From Diphasiastrum complanatum (taxonomy: Eukaryota > Streptophyta > Lycopodiopsida > Lycopodiales > Lycopodiaceae), in contig CM055108.1 of NCBI GenBank assembly GCA_029204225.1, positions 270,217-334,216 of the forward strand: a stretch of DNA of 64,000 nt, given 5' to 3'. This document shows positions 26,225 to 38,220 of this stretch, piece by piece. The translations under genes were made by a program, and so were the position numbers. Numbering within the stretch: the stretch's first letter is position 1; every line of letters begins with the position of its first letter. Below the pieces are notes generated by a model, which was not told where the DNA came from, made no database searches, and worked only from the letters and a program-made list of their open reading frames with translations.

Positions 26225-27306
26225 AAAGAGTAGAAAAAGATTTTGTAGATTAGGTCCCAAATTTTGTGCCGAGCTGAAAGATAAAACTTCAGAGATTTCA
26301 AATGTAATAGTAGAAGCCGAAGGATCTTTTTTGCAAAATAGTATTAGTTCCAATTCCCTTGGTATTGTTTTTGTTGTTAGTCCTTTTTTCATGGGAGCGA
26401 TAAAGGCAAAAGAAGCCAATTTTGAGAAGTCTGTATATTTTATCGAATGCAGTCCTGTGGCGAAATTTTATTTGATTCTATATGAAAATAAGTAAGGATT
26501 GCTCTTTTGTTTTTGTTGTTTTAATCTGGATTGTTGCATGCGACATTCCTTAAATAAGTAAGATTGCTCTAATAAGTATGGATTTATCGATATTTGTATT
26601 TTGGTTGTTGCAGTCAGCATTGGAGCCTGGACAATATTTCTGTAAAGATAAATAAGGAGGGAGTATCAAATTTTCTATGTGTAATATTAAACTCAGCGAC
26701 AAATACACATAGAGAATCTGATTCTCTACTTCATGATGTCGTTTAGGAAATACCGACAATGGTAACCTCAATTAAAGAGGTAACCATTAGATCTCTCAAG
26801 GTATATTCAATTTATCTCTGATATGCATGTATTCCTTTTTTAGTTCAAATCTATCATCATAGCATAAGTAAGTTTATATCATAATATTACTAATTTTGGT
26901 TCAATATATGCAGTGTGTACAGCAAAAGAAGTTTTTTAGTTGTGCATGGTTCGTCTTGTACAATACGAACCTATTTTTTGAGTGGTATGGTTTACAAGTG
27001 GATGTAAATATTGAAAAGGTAATATTTTGTTCATTTGTAGTTTCTTTCATTCTGATTCATATTTCTTTACTATCATTGTTTGTGATTTGCTGATTCTCGT
27101 GTTTTGTAATGACAGTTCACTCTTGACCGTATACTCTTGACGATGTATATAGATTTCGGCAAGAATTGATTAGAACCTATGCTTAGAACGGTGTAAGCGT
27201 TATAGATTCTTACAATCAAGTTGCGTCCATAGTGTAATATTGGAATGCAATTTTCTATCTTGATAAAAAGAGATGATGATTGGCATGTATTTGCTGATAG
27301 TGAATC
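26225..27306. other. AT-rich non-coding stretch
   Basis: No recognisable domains or repeat boundaries. It may include the 3' remnant of D2 and the downstream region of the small minus-strand gene at 27307. Confidence 0.4.
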
Positions 27307-27719
27307 TCAATGTTCTTCCATAAGTTGGATTGTTTCATCAATATCTCTGCATTTGATCTCAAGCTCATGTCTTTTACGTACCTACATAAAACTAATACAA
27401 AGTGAGTTACAATTAGTACAGAGATTGTATTAGAAAGTTTTGATTGAAACTATTCATAAAATATCGAGTGTTTACAATTACTTACGAGTTTACCATTGAA
27501 AATGAATCTAAAGTCTGAAAGTACATCATCTTGTAGGAGCAATAGTTCCCGCCTGATGTAATTTAGACTCCAAGCTTCTTCCACCTCAACACACGTCAAA
27601 ACGACATCATTGTATATAATTTCAATATTTTTTCGTTTTGAATGTCCACTGGCTTCCAAGTCTTGATCGAGTGGCACCCATTTACCTTTATTTTTTTTCA
27701 TCTTTGATAATGGAAGCAT
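27307..27719 (-). CDS. Small two-exon protein of unknown function
   Basis: Proposed CDS join(27486-27719, 27307-27381) on the minus strand, 102 residues. The 104-bp intron has a strong GTAAGT donor and a TTTATGTAG acceptor, and splicing is in phase 0. The product starts MLPLSKMKKNKGKW, has a basic patch (SHSKRK type) and then VEVEEAWSLNYIRRELLLLQDDVLSDFRFIFNGKLV. A charged helix follows and the end is MEEH. The middle looks like a compact alpha/beta domain of a conserved eukaryotic type, but I cannot name it. A GA-repeat tract lies about 80 bp upstream of the ATG. It could be a real gene, a captured exon pair or part of a mobile element. Confidence 0.45.
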
Positions 27720-27799
27720 AAGCTCAACATTTGTTTTTCAATTTGATAATGGAAGCACATCTGACAGCCAGCATTTTGCAAGTCAGTCAGTCAATCAAT

Positions 27800-28001
<202 letters not shown>

Positions 28002-29314
28002 GGAAATTGTGAACAAGATTGTTTTTAAGAAGCAATAGCTACTAGGAGAGAGTTAATTGGGTGTCAACATCCGAAGCAATAGCTAGGAGAGGGTTAATCA
28101 TGTGACAACATCCTTTGTATCAAGTGCTGAATACTAGTGATCAACCATTTTCAGATAACATATAAACTTAAAGATGACTTATATTCATGCATTGAAGAGG
28201 TAATTTAAAAATTAAGAGGCAATACTAAACATCCTTAAATATGAAGAATAAAAACTATCATTTGAAAGAACAATGTGCGAGCTTTGTAAGCTGAATCAAA
28301 AAACTAGTTTGAGCGCAGAAATATATATCAATTTAAGAGAAGCCTATTTATTTGAGGGGTAGAAAGAATGTTATATGCTATAATTGTGCGGCAGTAGGGC
28401 ATTATTCAACAAAAGTTATTCTATAGGTCATAACAATAATAGTTTATATTCAGTTGATTTTCCATCAGGTGCGAGCGAAATTTGTCTAATCAGTTCATGA
28501 AGATTAAGAATGAATGCTAGGAACTAAACAGTGACTTCTATATAATGTTCGAATGTGTTGCTATTGATGCTTTCATTTGGTAGTTTGTTTCAAGATTTTA
28601 TCTTATGTTTTAAAATAAGACAATTGTAGTAATTGAATCGTTCCATGTTCCCAAGTTTTTATTTAGTTATCTATGAATTTTTCTGCGATATTTTGAATAA
28701 CTTTGTATTTTTCCCTTTAAATGATGTAGAGTTTTTATTTTACGTTTATGGAAACCACGATTTTGTCAAGATATTCAAACTCAGTTGAACAACATTGCCA
28801 TTAGCAATCAAAATTAGTTAAAAGATATTATCAGCTGTCAACTTTTATTCCAACATTGTTCTTTATCATTATTGATTTCAAATGTTTTGAATCTTCTAAA
28901 AAAATTCCAAAACACATGAACATGTAATTTTTGTAATTACTAACTATGTGATTATATCTATCTTTTTTAGAATGACATTTCTATGTTTAATAGACACATA
29001 GATAATGCTTTTGTACTTTGTTATTTGATGTTCCTTTTCAAAATGCAAGTTTTTTTAAGTTGCAACATAACGAACATCAAACATATATGGGTCGAATACA
29101 TGGTCCAATTATCATTATGACATAAAGTTCGCTCTTCACAATTTATGTTTGACTCGAATCGGGACAAAATTGCGTAGCTAGTTTTGTTTAATGGGAATAA
29201 TTATCGGGCAAAGCGAAACAAAGCCAAAGTCCAATCCACTTGCAATCTTAAGAGCAATATCAAAGGGAACACAAGGAAAAAGTAAAGCCATTTGATATTG
29301 CTTTCTAGAAAAAC
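28002..29314. other. Non-coding AT-rich DNA
   Basis: A short imperfect duplication lies at about 28027-28110 (AGCAATAGCTACTAGGAGAG and AGCAATAGCTAGGAGAGGG). Nothing else recognisable. Confidence 0.45.
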
Positions 29315-29870
29315 TTGGTAAAATTCCAAGAAATAAACTATGGGAATGATGAGAAGATACTATTTCCAACAAGTTTACAATTTGAAAAAGCACTTCAACT
29401 TTGTGGGGAAGTAATGGCAAAATTGGCAAAGATTTATCATGAATGGATCTTTGGTGATCAAAAAATGACATGCATAAGCACTATAGGAGTCAAACAAGAT
29501 TGTCCACTTTCCCCATTTCATTTCAACTGTCTTATGGAGTGTCACTACTTATTTGTGCACATAATGCAATTCTCGGTACTAAAACAAGGCAAATTTACAA
29601 ATACCCAAATTCACTTGAAAAGCTAAATTTGTGGACATGGTTACAATATATAGTTGAAACTCAAGAATGTTGAAGAGACAAACGATGGCAATCACTTTAC
29701 AATATACAAGTTAGAAATGCTTTTTTCGTACAAATATATTTCTCTAGATTTGAAAGCTAAGTATTGGCAGAATGTGTGTGCTAAAAAGAGACTCCTAGTA
29801 AGATTTAAATGTCATGTGCTTCCCTCAATGTTATACATATCAATGTTATATCTATAATAATACATGACAT
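29315..29870 (+). pseudogene. LINE reverse transcriptase fragment
   Basis: The frame contains STIGVKQDCPLSPFHF, matching the G-V-[KR]-Q-G-C-P-L-S-P motif of non-LTR (LINE) reverse transcriptases. Further on, a broken frame reads KRLLVRFKCHVLPSMLY, resembling the downstream K ... VLP-x-x-L-Y block of the same family. The F/Y-x-D-D motif is not preserved and frames shift. Decayed fragment. Confidence 0.55.
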
Positions 29871-31172
29871 AACAAAAGAGAGATGTAATCTTCAATCCTA
29901 AAGTCCCTGACCACCACATTAAGCCATCAACTTCATCATGGACCAAATGCTATGACATCCCCACTCACGTCATTATCGTAAATCAATTGCAAAAATTGGT
30001 CCACATTATCGTTCATGTATTTGTACAAACGACCAACATATTAACTTTCTATCACGTCTTCAGAGATGAGGTGAAGGGCATACTCAATCATCATGAAATG
30101 AAGAATAGCACTTAAGAGCAAAGCCAAATCAAATGAAGTCCCTATGATTACCTCATGGAAAAAATAGAATTTGACCTCTCAAAAACTAACCAAAAAGCAT
30201 AGCTAGCAAGGAAAATACCACTACAAATTAAAAAAATTACAAAAGCCCAAACGGCCGTAACTTGAATGACTCAAATGAGAAATGCACGTCTACTAATCCA
30301 AAACAATAGTTTATGGGTTTTATGTCTAGGATAATACCCAACAAACGAACCATGCAATCTTCAACCATATGGAGTCCAACCACAAATTCTTATAGCATCA
30401 ACTTCATCATGCATAAGATGGACCAAAAGCTATGACATCCCTAGGCTATTCATGTTGATGATGCAAAAAATGCTAAAAAATCACAATCGTCACAAATACA
30501 TAAAGATGGATTGGTATAGGCAAGTATTGGGCATTCAACCAATGGTTTTGTATAACCTTGAGAATGAAGAATACCTATTTAGAGCCACATATAAATGATT
30601 CAATATCTACATTTTCCATCACATAAATCATATTGGGTGTCTGCTTTTCAATAAAACATCTCCCTCCCTCCCAACTTTAGTTTATTCAACTTATTAGTCC
30701 AAGTGGGGACAAGTATCCCCTTAACATACATCACTCGAACTTTTATGTTTCTCAAAATAAACAAAATGTATAAAAAAACAGAGCCAAACAACAACAGCCT
30801 CAAGATTTTCCACAAGTTCAAAAAATGATTAAACTTAATGCACTCCAGTAATTGAGGGGTGATCCTCATTTTTAGCTTCAAGCACTGATCTCAAGGGGGC
30901 TCACTAATAACATATGCAATGTTTAAGGCTTTATAAACCTCTTCATCTAAAACCCTCAGATCAATATGATTCTAGTTATTGACATTTTCTCATTTAAGCA
31001 GAAAAATTCCTATTCAATCTTCAAATCTAAAGACAATCCAAAAGTATAGACAACAAACCAAAACTATCCAAGTTTGGATCTATGGCTTTTAATAGTTATA
31101 ACAACCTAACAGTATCATGAAGTTGATAGATTTCAAAACAATTTTAAGAGACTACAAAGTTGGATTGGGGCG

Positions 31173-31174
<2 letters not shown>
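29871..31174. other. Non-coding region downstream of the zinc transporter gene
   Basis: Two dispersed similar segments (about 29922-29957 and 30394-30440, both with CATCAACTTCATCATG and GCTATGACATCCC) indicate decayed repeats. No gene. Confidence 0.45.

Positions 31175-31229
<55 letters not shown>
31175..31229. repeat. (GT)18 (GA)9 microsatellite
   Basis: GT tract 31175-31210 and GA tract 31211-31229, about 160 bp past the stop codon of the zinc transporter gene. Confidence 0.95.
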
Positions 31230-31389
31230 CATCAACTTCAATGTAGGACCTTGAAAGGCATTGCTACATTATTCTGCCTCCTTTAAATTGAACCGAAAAA
31301 AAAAAATAAGGTATTATATATGTGCATTGGGAGGAGAGCAACTTTGACAACTCGAAATTACCAGCCAGCAAATAAGTGCAGCTAAATGG

Positions 31390-32746
31390 TCAGTCACGTT
31401 CAACTTGTACTGTTACATGACTAATGTTGAACTGGTTCTTACAATAGTCTATCACACTTTGAAGAACTTCATTGGAGTTCGCATCCGGAGCTATCCTGAC
31501 GTGACATGCTAAAAGGGTTTTCCCAAGAGTGATGGCCCATATGTGCAGATCATGTACGGCCACGACATTTTCAAGTTTCAGCAAGCCAGTTTCGAGCATT
31601 GTTGCATCTATTTCCCGAGGAGTACTTTCCATCAATACCCCAAGAATGTCTCGTAACATTTTGATGGTGGTGCCCAAGACAAGCAAGGAGAACAACAATG
31701 TGCATATCAAATCCAGAATTTTCCATTCTGGGTTAAACCATATCAATGCTCCAGCTATCATAACACCTACACTTTGAACTAAATCTCCAAATACATGAAG
31801 GTATGCACCTCGAACGTTAATATTCTCACTTGAGCGAGCATCAACCTTGTCAACATCTTTGAGAAGTTCTGAATTCTCAGCTTCTGCATTATGGAAACCG
31901 TCCACATCTTCATTGTTCACATGGTTGCGTTCAAGATCACCTGGAATATCATGCCCATGGGCATGTTTACTATGATCATGGTTTGCAATGTCCTTCTGTT
32001 CATGTGCTGGTCCACTTTGAACATGTTTATGACCATGATCATTTTCACTGTGAGCATGATCAAAGTGATCACTTTCAGCCTGGTCTTCACCATCACTGTG
32101 ACCATGCCCATCACGGGGATGGTCATTTTGACTGTGACCATGCTTGTGCTGGCTGTGGTCATTTTCACGGTGACTATGACCATGGTGGTCTTCACCATGA
32201 CTGTGACCATGGCCTGGATGGCCATGGTCATGCCCGAGAATAAAAATCATCACAATATTCACCAAGAGACCCATTGTTGCAATGCAGAACATGAGTAAAC
32301 CATCTACAGGCTCAGCACTATGAAATATCCTATCTACTGCTTGATAGACAAGAATGCCTGTGATAAGCCAAATGATTAGCATAGAAACTAAGGCACCCAA
32401 AATTTCTACTCTATGGAAACCATAGGTTTGGCGAGCTGTTGCCTGCCAACTGGATGCCCAGATAGCGAATAAGGAGACACCAAAACCAGCTACATCAGAA
32501 AGCAAGTGTGCAGCATCAGTAAGAATAGCAAGGCTGTTAGCAAGTATACCACCAACAATTTCCACCACCATAAAGAAAAGGCAAAAACCAACAGCATAGA
32601 TCAACTTTCGAGTGGCAGCTGTTCGGGCTTCTTCATCTGCAGCCTCATTTTTTGGTTTGGCAAAACCGCAACCTGTGCCACATATCATATTTACATTGTC
32701 TGGAGTACATTGAATAACATAATTTTCTTGCATTGCATGGTCCGAG
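31390..32746 (-). CDS. MTP1: MTP1-type zinc transporter (CDF family), main exon
   Basis: Encodes a Zn2+/H+ antiporter of the cation diffusion facilitator family. Plant MTP1 proteins sequester zinc in the vacuole and act as homodimers. Six membrane segments can be seen, beginning [20 protein letters not shown]. The zinc-site signature TDAAHLLSD is in the second segment, and a second H-x3-D (HVFGDLVQS) is in the fifth. Between segments 4 and 5 lies a cytosolic loop of about 115 residues with about 31 histidines, longer than in the roughly 400-residue Arabidopsis protein. The C-terminal domain includes [19 protein letters not shown] and HVTVQVE. The N-terminal GTGCGF matches the Cys motif common in MTP1. 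The open frame runs upstream to 32760, but TTTGCAG at 32747 is a clean splice acceptor, so the exon starts at 32746. Alone it could start at the ATG at 32733 (447 residues). Confidence 0.93.
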
Positions 32747-35488
32747 CTGCAAATAGACACAAAGCAAGTTCAGTAGCAATTTTGAGTGTAGAAACTGCAT
32801 ACAAACATCAAAGTTTAGAAGGACCCACCTAGAAAAAGATAACAGAGCAAAGGTTTGAGTACACAGAACGCTTTGGTGTAGGATTGGCAAGTCGTATAGT
32901 ATTTCTTCCCAGGATTGTTCGCCAACATGGAAACGTAGAAAGAACGTAACAAAGACAATGCTGTTCTAAAAAAGGAATCCAGTATGTTCAGAAAAGAGAA
33001 CCAATTTCTGTAGCTTCTGTCTGCTCAAATAGTGTTTGTAGATTGTCTAAAAATATTGAGATGACATGCTCATTGATCAAGCAGCTCATAAAAAATCTTC
33101 TACAATTGCTGCTTATTGATAAATGAAATTTAAAAAGTAAATTCATCAGTATGCAAACAGGAAAGAAAGGAAAGTGCCACTTAGCAGTTTAAATTGCTCA
33201 TTAAATAATTGCTAAGTCTCCTTAAAACATAGCCCTCTTTCTATATGCACAATTGCAAGTAACAGAACTTCTCCAGCTTATTCTACTTGGTCCTACAATG
33301 TTATAAGGTTCAGCCAAAAGCTATCCAAAAAGCTTTTAAGAAACTGACACCAAGAAATAAATGATTTGCCAATATGCAAATCTTCCATAGGCACTAGCCT
33401 TGTCAAAATTTTGAAGTTAAGCCTGAAGGTAGCCATCTATATATCAAAAGAGCTTCCAATACCAAATTCAGAGTTCGCCCATGTCTTAGAACATCAGGCA
33501 GAGCATGAGCTATCGTGCTACAACATACCTACTCATCTCACAAGCACCATGCAGGTCACAAACATAGGACACGTCCACATTAGATTTCAATTATTTTTTA
33601 AAAGACCATTTTGGGATTCCATCACTCTAAAGAACCAAGATGAAGGGCATATCAAAAAATGAAGGTCAGTTCTAAAGAGCAAGCTCATCACATGAAGTTC
33701 CCTATTTCCTAAAAGAATTAAGAAAATTTTGAATCATATCAATTCAGTTTGCTCAGACACGGTCAAAACAAAGCCAAGTCTGGAGAAAATAGATGGCAGG
33801 AAAAGTACATTGCTGAAAATCAGGAGGACCAGCAATTGGATGAAATCTCCATCAAGAACTGCATGTCTGCTATTATGATAGAAAAATATATCAATAATAA
33901 TTCTAATATAGTTAATAGCACATAAAACTAGACACGTAAACTTAATCTTTATCGTAACCACTCATAGTTTCATGTTTTAAGAGTTCTCAACATGCATTGT
34001 ATTCTTAAAGAATGTCTTGCAGAAAATGCGTAAAATGTAAACCAGCCCCATTTTCTTTTGCCATTTGCAAATCATGCTGATGGAAGGTTACGGACACCTC
34101 CAAGCACAAAGCATGGCTTCTTGTGAATTTACCAGCAATTCAGTCCAAGAAATCTTGTGAGTTTGTTGTTGTTTCATTTCCCTACTGCTCTATACAGAGA
34201 GATGCATACATTTTATCTAATTCTTTCTTCTCTGTAAATTAATCCATGAGTGTCAGATTTATGTGATTTCTGTTGCCAATGCCTTTCAGGTCAGGGCTGG
34301 GAAGAATGTTATGCATTTGTTTTTTGATATTTTGCACCGTTGTTAACTGCCACTTGTTTGTTACAACCTCTCTACATAGTAAGAGCTTTGTAACTTTGTG
34401 CCTGATCAAATTCAGGAGCGTTTCATCTTGCCTTTCCTCAGAGGACAAGCAATATGCTCTTGAGGCTAATATAGGGATTGCAGCTGCCAGGAAGAGCACA
34501 GGTTGCACTGGCTCCATCCATAGACATCCCTCACAATCTCATTTTGATGCTGTAATGTTCTGTGGCAATGTACCGACTTAGACATTCCAAAATCAAGAGG
34601 AGCAGCCTAAACCAACTACATATAAGAAGATGTTCGAGAATGTGTGAGTGTCCTCCAGTACGATCTTTTGGGAGGTCCTGGTGCATTCAGCAGTTAAATA
34701 CGTGGTTAGGGTGCAACCGCAGTGACCGCCCCCCCCCCCCCCCCCCCCGACCCAACAACCAAGTTTTCCAACGAGCTTTTGGACCATCAGCAGCAGGCTG
34801 TGTAGTGATACAAAGGCACCTAAGACACACCTGTCACTATTGCAGGAACTCCCTCAATTGCAGCCAACCCCTCTAGGCCGTCACGTTCTGACAGGTCCCT
34901 CTAGTCGCACACCTTAGTTGGGCCAACAAACCCATCTACTTCGGAGGCAGGACCATCTAGGCCTCCGCCCATTATATCAAGATCATCCAGGCCTACACAA
35001 GCAACAGTTGGGCTTTTCAAGTCAATGTTTGCAAAAGGATCCTCCAAGGAGACAAACTTGTAGGATAATATATTGAAATATAGCGATGCTTTTATGCAAA
35101 GCTACATGAGGTGTCTTAATCCAAATCAATGGCCCCATAAATCCCAGTAGGTCAAGTACAACCAATACCAATTGCTGAAACCACCGTACGAACCACACAG
35201 ACTTGCTCTAGTGTTACCAAGGCTTTCCTAACCCATGGCAAAGTTGAAATAGGTCCAAAACCAAGGACATAACAAATGGCCTATTTACAATATCATAAAG
35301 CCAAAAGCTATTCAAGAAGTTCTAACACTAAACATTGAAGCCATTGATTCTATTCTAAGGTTCAAATACTTGGTGAACACAACACAAATTACAAGAATGT
35401 ACGTTGGGATGTAGGCACCGGGCTATTATCCTAATGACTTACTGTTGACTTAGCATCTAATATGGAGGTAGACCTGAAAATCACTTAT
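32747..35488 (-). other. Proposed MTP1 intron, 3' part (non-repetitive)
   Basis: AT-rich sequence without a supported gene. The 92-codon frame at 34239-34517 has no homology I recognise. A run of 20 C lies at 34729-34748. Confidence 0.5.
34729..34748. repeat. Poly(C)20 tract
   Basis: Twenty consecutive C residues. Confidence 0.95.
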
Positions 35489-35805
35489 ATACATGACTAA
35501 GGAAGCAGACCCTGGACGCGGACGCGCGTCGGGAAGCGGACCCGTCAAGGGCGCGTCTGCGTCCGGACACGTCCGCGATTTTCAAATTTCTTTTTTCAAA
35601 AAAGAAAAAATAAAGGCACTAGCCCACGCTATCCCACATCCCCAAAGAAATTAAAGCAATTTATGGCCCCTCCCCCCCCCACGGGAATTAATTATCAAAG
35701 GGTATCTGGCACCCACCTGCCCCCTCCTGTTACAAAATAGGAAAACGGTACCCAAAAAAATTTGCAACAGACCTAACCACTACCCATGCCTTCATTGCAC
35801 TGTAG

Positions 35806-36029
35806 GGAACCACGAGACCTACACAAGACTATGTCTTATATGATGTGATCGGTTTCCCCTCGGATGAACTTCAACAACTTACTAATTACTTATGCGAAAC
35901 TGTTTCATTCACTACAAGGAACCACGAGACCTACACAGTACTATGTCTTATATGATGTGATCGTTTCCCCCCGAATGAACTTCAACAGCTTACTAATTAC
36001 TTATGCAAAACTGTTTCATTCACTACAGG
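35806..36029. repeat. 112-bp tandem duplication
   Basis: Two copies, offset 112 bp, each running from GGAACCACGAGACC to ACTGTTTCATTCACTACA with few differences, directly before the satellite array. Confidence 0.85.
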
Positions 36030-37367
36030 CCGTCTGTCCGTTCCTCGTCCTGTCTGCTCCCACAGCAGGTTCTTGGCGAGGTTGTCCGTTGGCCGAAACG
36101 GACGGCACCCGAAACGGATCCTGTTTGGAAAAACTGGGCCGTTGGATGGAGAGCTACAAAACTAGTCCATTTCGCTTGACCTGATTGCATTTCTATCCCG
36201 TCAATCGGCCATTTTGACCGAACGACACCCAAATCGAGCCAGGCTCGGTCCCTTGAGATCGTATCAGGATCGCGAATCGGTGGACTGTATTCCCGAACCA
36301 TTTTGTCGATTCCGAATGTTTTCGGGTCCCATCCTGACAAAGTGTCCCTGAAGCCCTGTTTGACGTCGAACTTGGGAAGGACGTATTGGGCCTGTCGTTC
36401 GTCCGGTCCTCGTCCCGTCTGCTCCCACAGGTTCCTATCGAGGTTGTCCGCTAGCCGAAACGGACGACACCTAAAACGGATACCGTTTGGAGAAACGGGA
36501 CCGTCGAACGGAAAGCTGCAAAACCAGTCCATTTCGATTGACAAATTGCGTTTCTGTCCCGTCGAAGGGCCATTTTGACCGAACGACACCCGAATCGAGC
36601 CAGGATCGGTACTTCGAGTTCGTATCGGGATCACGAATCCGTGGACTGTATTCCTGGGCCATTTTGTCGATTCCAAATGTTTTCAGGTCTCATCCCTCAC
36701 GAAGTGTCCTTGAAGCCCTGTTCAACGTCGAACTTCGGACGAACGTTCAGGGTTCTTCGTCGGTCCTTTCCTCGTCTTGTCTATTCTGACAAGTTCCTAT
36801 CGAGGTTGTCCGCTGGCCGAAACAGACAACACCTGAAACGGATCCCGTTTGGAGAAACGTTTGGAGAAACGGGACCATCGGACGGAGAGCTGCAAAACTA
36901 GTCCATTTCGATTGACCTAATTGCGTTTCTGTCCCGTCGATCGGCCATTTTGATCAAACACACCCGAATCAAGCCAAGTTCGGTCCCTTGAGATCGTATC
37001 AGGATCACGAATCAGTGGAACCATTTTGTCATCCTGACAAAGTGTCTCTAAAGCCCTGTTTGACGTCGAACTTCGGAAGGACGTACTGGGCCTGCCGTCC
37101 GTCCGGTCCTCGTCTCGTCTGCTCCCACAGCAGGTTCCTATCGAGGTTGTCCGTTGGCCGAAACGGACGACACCTGAAACGGATCCCGTTTGGAAAAACG
37201 GGACCGTCGAACGGAGAGCTGCAAAAGTAGTCCATTTCGATTGACCTAATTGTGTTTATGTCCTGTCAAACGGCCATTTTGACCGGACGATACCCGAATC
37301 GAGCTAGGCTCGGTCCCTTGGGTTCGTACCCACTTCACGAACCTGTGGACTGTATTCCTGGAGCATT
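36029..37367. repeat. Satellite array, about 360-bp unit, 3.7 copies
   Basis: The anchor TCCATTTCG recurs at 36166, 36528, 36902 and 37231 (spacings 362, 374, 329). The third unit has a 13-bp duplication (GTTTGGAGAAAC) and the fourth a deletion. Units share GACGTCGAACTTCGG and GGCCATTTTGACC. The array lies inside the hAT element. Apparent frames on both strands come from the repeat. Confidence 0.88.
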
Positions 37368-37691
37368 AATACATTCTACGCAGGTTTAAGTGTATGTTAC
37401 ACAAGCGCTGCTTTGATGTTCAATCTGCACATACCTGTGGTGCAATGCCTACGACACAATGAGAACGTGGGGTGGGGCTGATGATGTTTATGGATGTGGT
37501 TATGATGATTATGGTTGTGGCTTGTTTTGATGGTTATGGTTGTGGGGTTGTGGGTTTATGATCATTTGTTAGGGTTGATGGTGTTATGTTGACTGTGCCA
37601 TTTATTAGGGTGTCGGGTTTAGCGTGTTATGTTAAATGGTTGAACATGATGCATATGTTATGAGAGAGATGCAGATGTGTTGTTGTTGCTG

Positions 37692-37956
<265 letters not shown>

Positions 37957-38220
37957 TTGCATGGAGAAAACCATTTTTGACTAACCATTCAAATTTCACA
38001 GAGCTAACCATTTGTAAGCAACCACGATAAATTAGCCATGACACAAATAGACTGTAAAAAAATATATACATCTCATCTGATGCCACTGTACATGATGCTC
38101 AAATGTGTATCAGTATCTACAAGTTTGTGCTAAAAAAATCATCCTTCTGCGTGCCAAATGCATCTGCAGGGGTGTCAAATACAAAGTCTAGCTGGGAGTC
38201 TGGAGGCATCTGGGACTCCT

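Noticed and set aside
31529-32298. Plus-strand frames rich in His, Met or Val opposite the zinc transporter
   Set aside because: Antisense shadows of the His-codon-rich loop.
31390-32760. MTP1 frame starting with GTG at 32760
   Set aside because: Plant genes rarely start with GTG, and the first codons overlap a TTTGCAG acceptor; splicing from 42346 or an internal ATG is more likely.
34239-34581. Frames on both strands around 34.3-34.6 kb as a nested gene
   Set aside because: No domain, splice context or homology recognised.
36023-37235. Several 60-217 codon frames with repeated peptides
   Set aside because: Explained by the 360-bp satellite in GC-rich DNA; the same peptide repeats in each unit.
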